Part shown: positions 33,445 to 34,006 of the stretch, one piece after another
Layout of the letters: each line of letters begins with the position of its first letter
How positions within the stretch are numbered: position 1 is the first letter of the stretch
Source: Rubritepida sp.
Lineage (GTDB): Bacteria; Pseudomonadota; Alphaproteobacteria; Acetobacterales; Acetobacteraceae
Reading direction: 5' to 3'
Length of the DNA stretch: 34,006 nt
Assembly (NCBI GenBank): GCA_028291455.1
Contig: JAQGHY010000044.1
Coordinates: 1 to 34,006, forward strand
Position numbers and translations under genes: made by a program
The notes under the pieces: model-generated
What the model was told of the DNA's origin: nothing
The model's input: the letters and a program-made list of their open reading frames with translations, nothing else
Database searches by the model: none

Positions 33445-33785
33445 ACGGTCATGGCCGGGACGGGCGTTCGCCCGCGTCCAGCATCTCTCCAAGCTGCATC
33501 CGGGCGCGAAGCACGGCTGTGGATCAGGGCGGCCGTCTGGTCTCCAGCGCGATCTGATTGGCTGGAAACCGTCGTCCGAACCTTCGTCCACGCCGCGCCT
33601 GGCGACCGAGGGGGGTGCGAGGGGATCGCTCCGCCGGGTTCAAGTCCGGGCTGGTTTCCGGCTCAATCACGGAGAACGCAAGAATAACGGGGCAGGATTC
33701 TGAGGAACTTTACAACTTCGCGCGACGAAAAAGGGCCGGCACGCAGATGCGCGCCGGCCCCCTTAGGATGCCGATGAACCAGAAA
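33445..33785. other. 341-bp intergenic region between the PEP-CTERM gene and prtD-like gene
   Basis: No gene seen. The promoter for the secretion operon is expected here on the minus strand, but no clear -35/-10 or sigma-54 site was recognised. The right end holds the PEP-CTERM gene terminator. A GGGTTCAAGTCC stretch near 33636 resembles a tRNA T-arm but has no matching tRNA around it. Confidence 0.4.
33728..33760 (-). terminator. Rho-independent terminator of the PEP-CTERM gene
   Basis: On the minus strand GGGCCGGC-(12)-GCCGGCCC forms a perfect 8-bp stem followed directly by TTTTT. It ends about 25 bp after the PEP-CTERM stop. This is the most canonical terminator in the window. Confidence 0.85.
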
Positions 33786-34006
33786 TCAGTTCAGGCGGCG
33801 GCGGCGCGCGGCGGCGAGGCCAAGCAGGCCGGCACCGAGGATCGCGAAGCTCGCGGGCTCCGGCACCGGGGTCGGGGCCGTGATCCGCGCATAGAGCCCG
33901 ATGTTGTTGGAACCGCCCTCCTGGCTGATGAAGGAACTGGTCAGGGTGTTGCCGTTGTTGGTGGAGAAGCCCAGCAGCTCGATGGTGTAGGCCACTCCGG
34001 CGACCG
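33786..34006 (-). CDS. PEP-CTERM sorting domain protein (5' part beyond the window)
   Basis: Only the C-terminal ~73 residues are present. The frame is open to the window edge (VAGVAYTIELLGFSTNNGN), so the GTG at 33995 in the track is probably not the start. The C-terminus is a complete PEP-CTERM signal: the VPEPAS motif, a hydrophobic helix (FAILGAGLLGLAA) and the basic tail ARRRRLN. Such proteins are exported by Sec and processed at the Pro-Glu-Pro site by exosortase (XrtA), usually with release or attachment to the extracellular matrix. The upstream visible part is Asn/Ser/Thr-rich, typical of the family. It links the window to an exosortase system, in line with the amidotransferase at 7797-9710. 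A strong terminator follows. Confidence 0.88.
   Translation of the reverse strand, partial: VAGVAYTIELLGFSTNNGNTLTSSFISQEGGSNNIGLYARITAPTPVPEPASFAILGAGLLGLAAARRRRLN

Noticed and set aside
33590-33670. tRNA-like T-arm (GGGTTCAAGTCC)
   Set aside because: The stem has a mismatch, no acceptor or anticodon arm fits around it, and no CCA follows.

Overview
The window is high-GC DNA (about 70% G+C by eye) from what looks like an alphaproteobacterium. The PEP-CTERM protein, the exosortase-type amidotransferase, the FixJ/LuxR-type output and the PrtD/PrtE-type secretion pair are compatible with Acetobacteraceae (Roseomonas-like) or a related Rhodospirillales. That placement is inference; there is no rRNA or other marker here.

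Positions 1-19862 are an exopolysaccharide (EPS) assembly locus. It holds a WlbH/TuaC-like GT4 glycosyltransferase coupled to a secreted protein of an unnamed family (45-3259). A three-gene minus-strand operon follows (GT2, FkbM methyltransferase, GT2; 3245-6173). An AT-rich divergent promoter region separates it from a rightward block with a sugar-nucleotide epimerase, an XrtA-type asparagine synthetase-like amidotransferase, a Wzx-type flippase and a GT2 (6405-12215). Next come a minus-strand BioF2/FemAB-like acyltransferase, a GT4-deacetylase fusion, a YdcF protein, a second FemAB-like acyltransferase behind a good sigma-54-like promoter, and two GT4 enzymes (12146-19862). Most genes touch by ATGA/TGATG overlaps, so translational coupling is general. 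The initiating sugar transferase, polymerase, Wza/Wzc and the exosortase are not in the window and should lie nearby.

Positions 20448-24275 encode a 1275-residue protein with no signal peptide. Its first ~655 residues are a paralogue of the whole secreted protein at 1214-3259. They are followed by a Pro-Thr linker and four CBM60-like carbohydrate-binding repeats plus a decayed fifth. A PrtD/PrtE-type type I secretion pair lies at 30365-33444, which makes the large protein a plausible substrate. The arrangement recalls rhizobial PrsDE and its secreted EPS glycanases.

Positions 24557-30007 hold an XRE regulator preceded by a hairpin-rich leader, and a 1544-residue CheB-CheR-PAS-histidine kinase-REC-REC-LuxR protein. 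In that protein the CheB serine and parts of the kinase ATP site look degenerate. The window ends in the 3' part of a PEP-CTERM protein gene with a textbook terminator.

The most novel content is the duplicated family of putative glycan-active enzymes (one copy with a leader, one CBM-tagged and leaderless), the one-polypeptide signalling protein, and the structured leader of the XRE gene.
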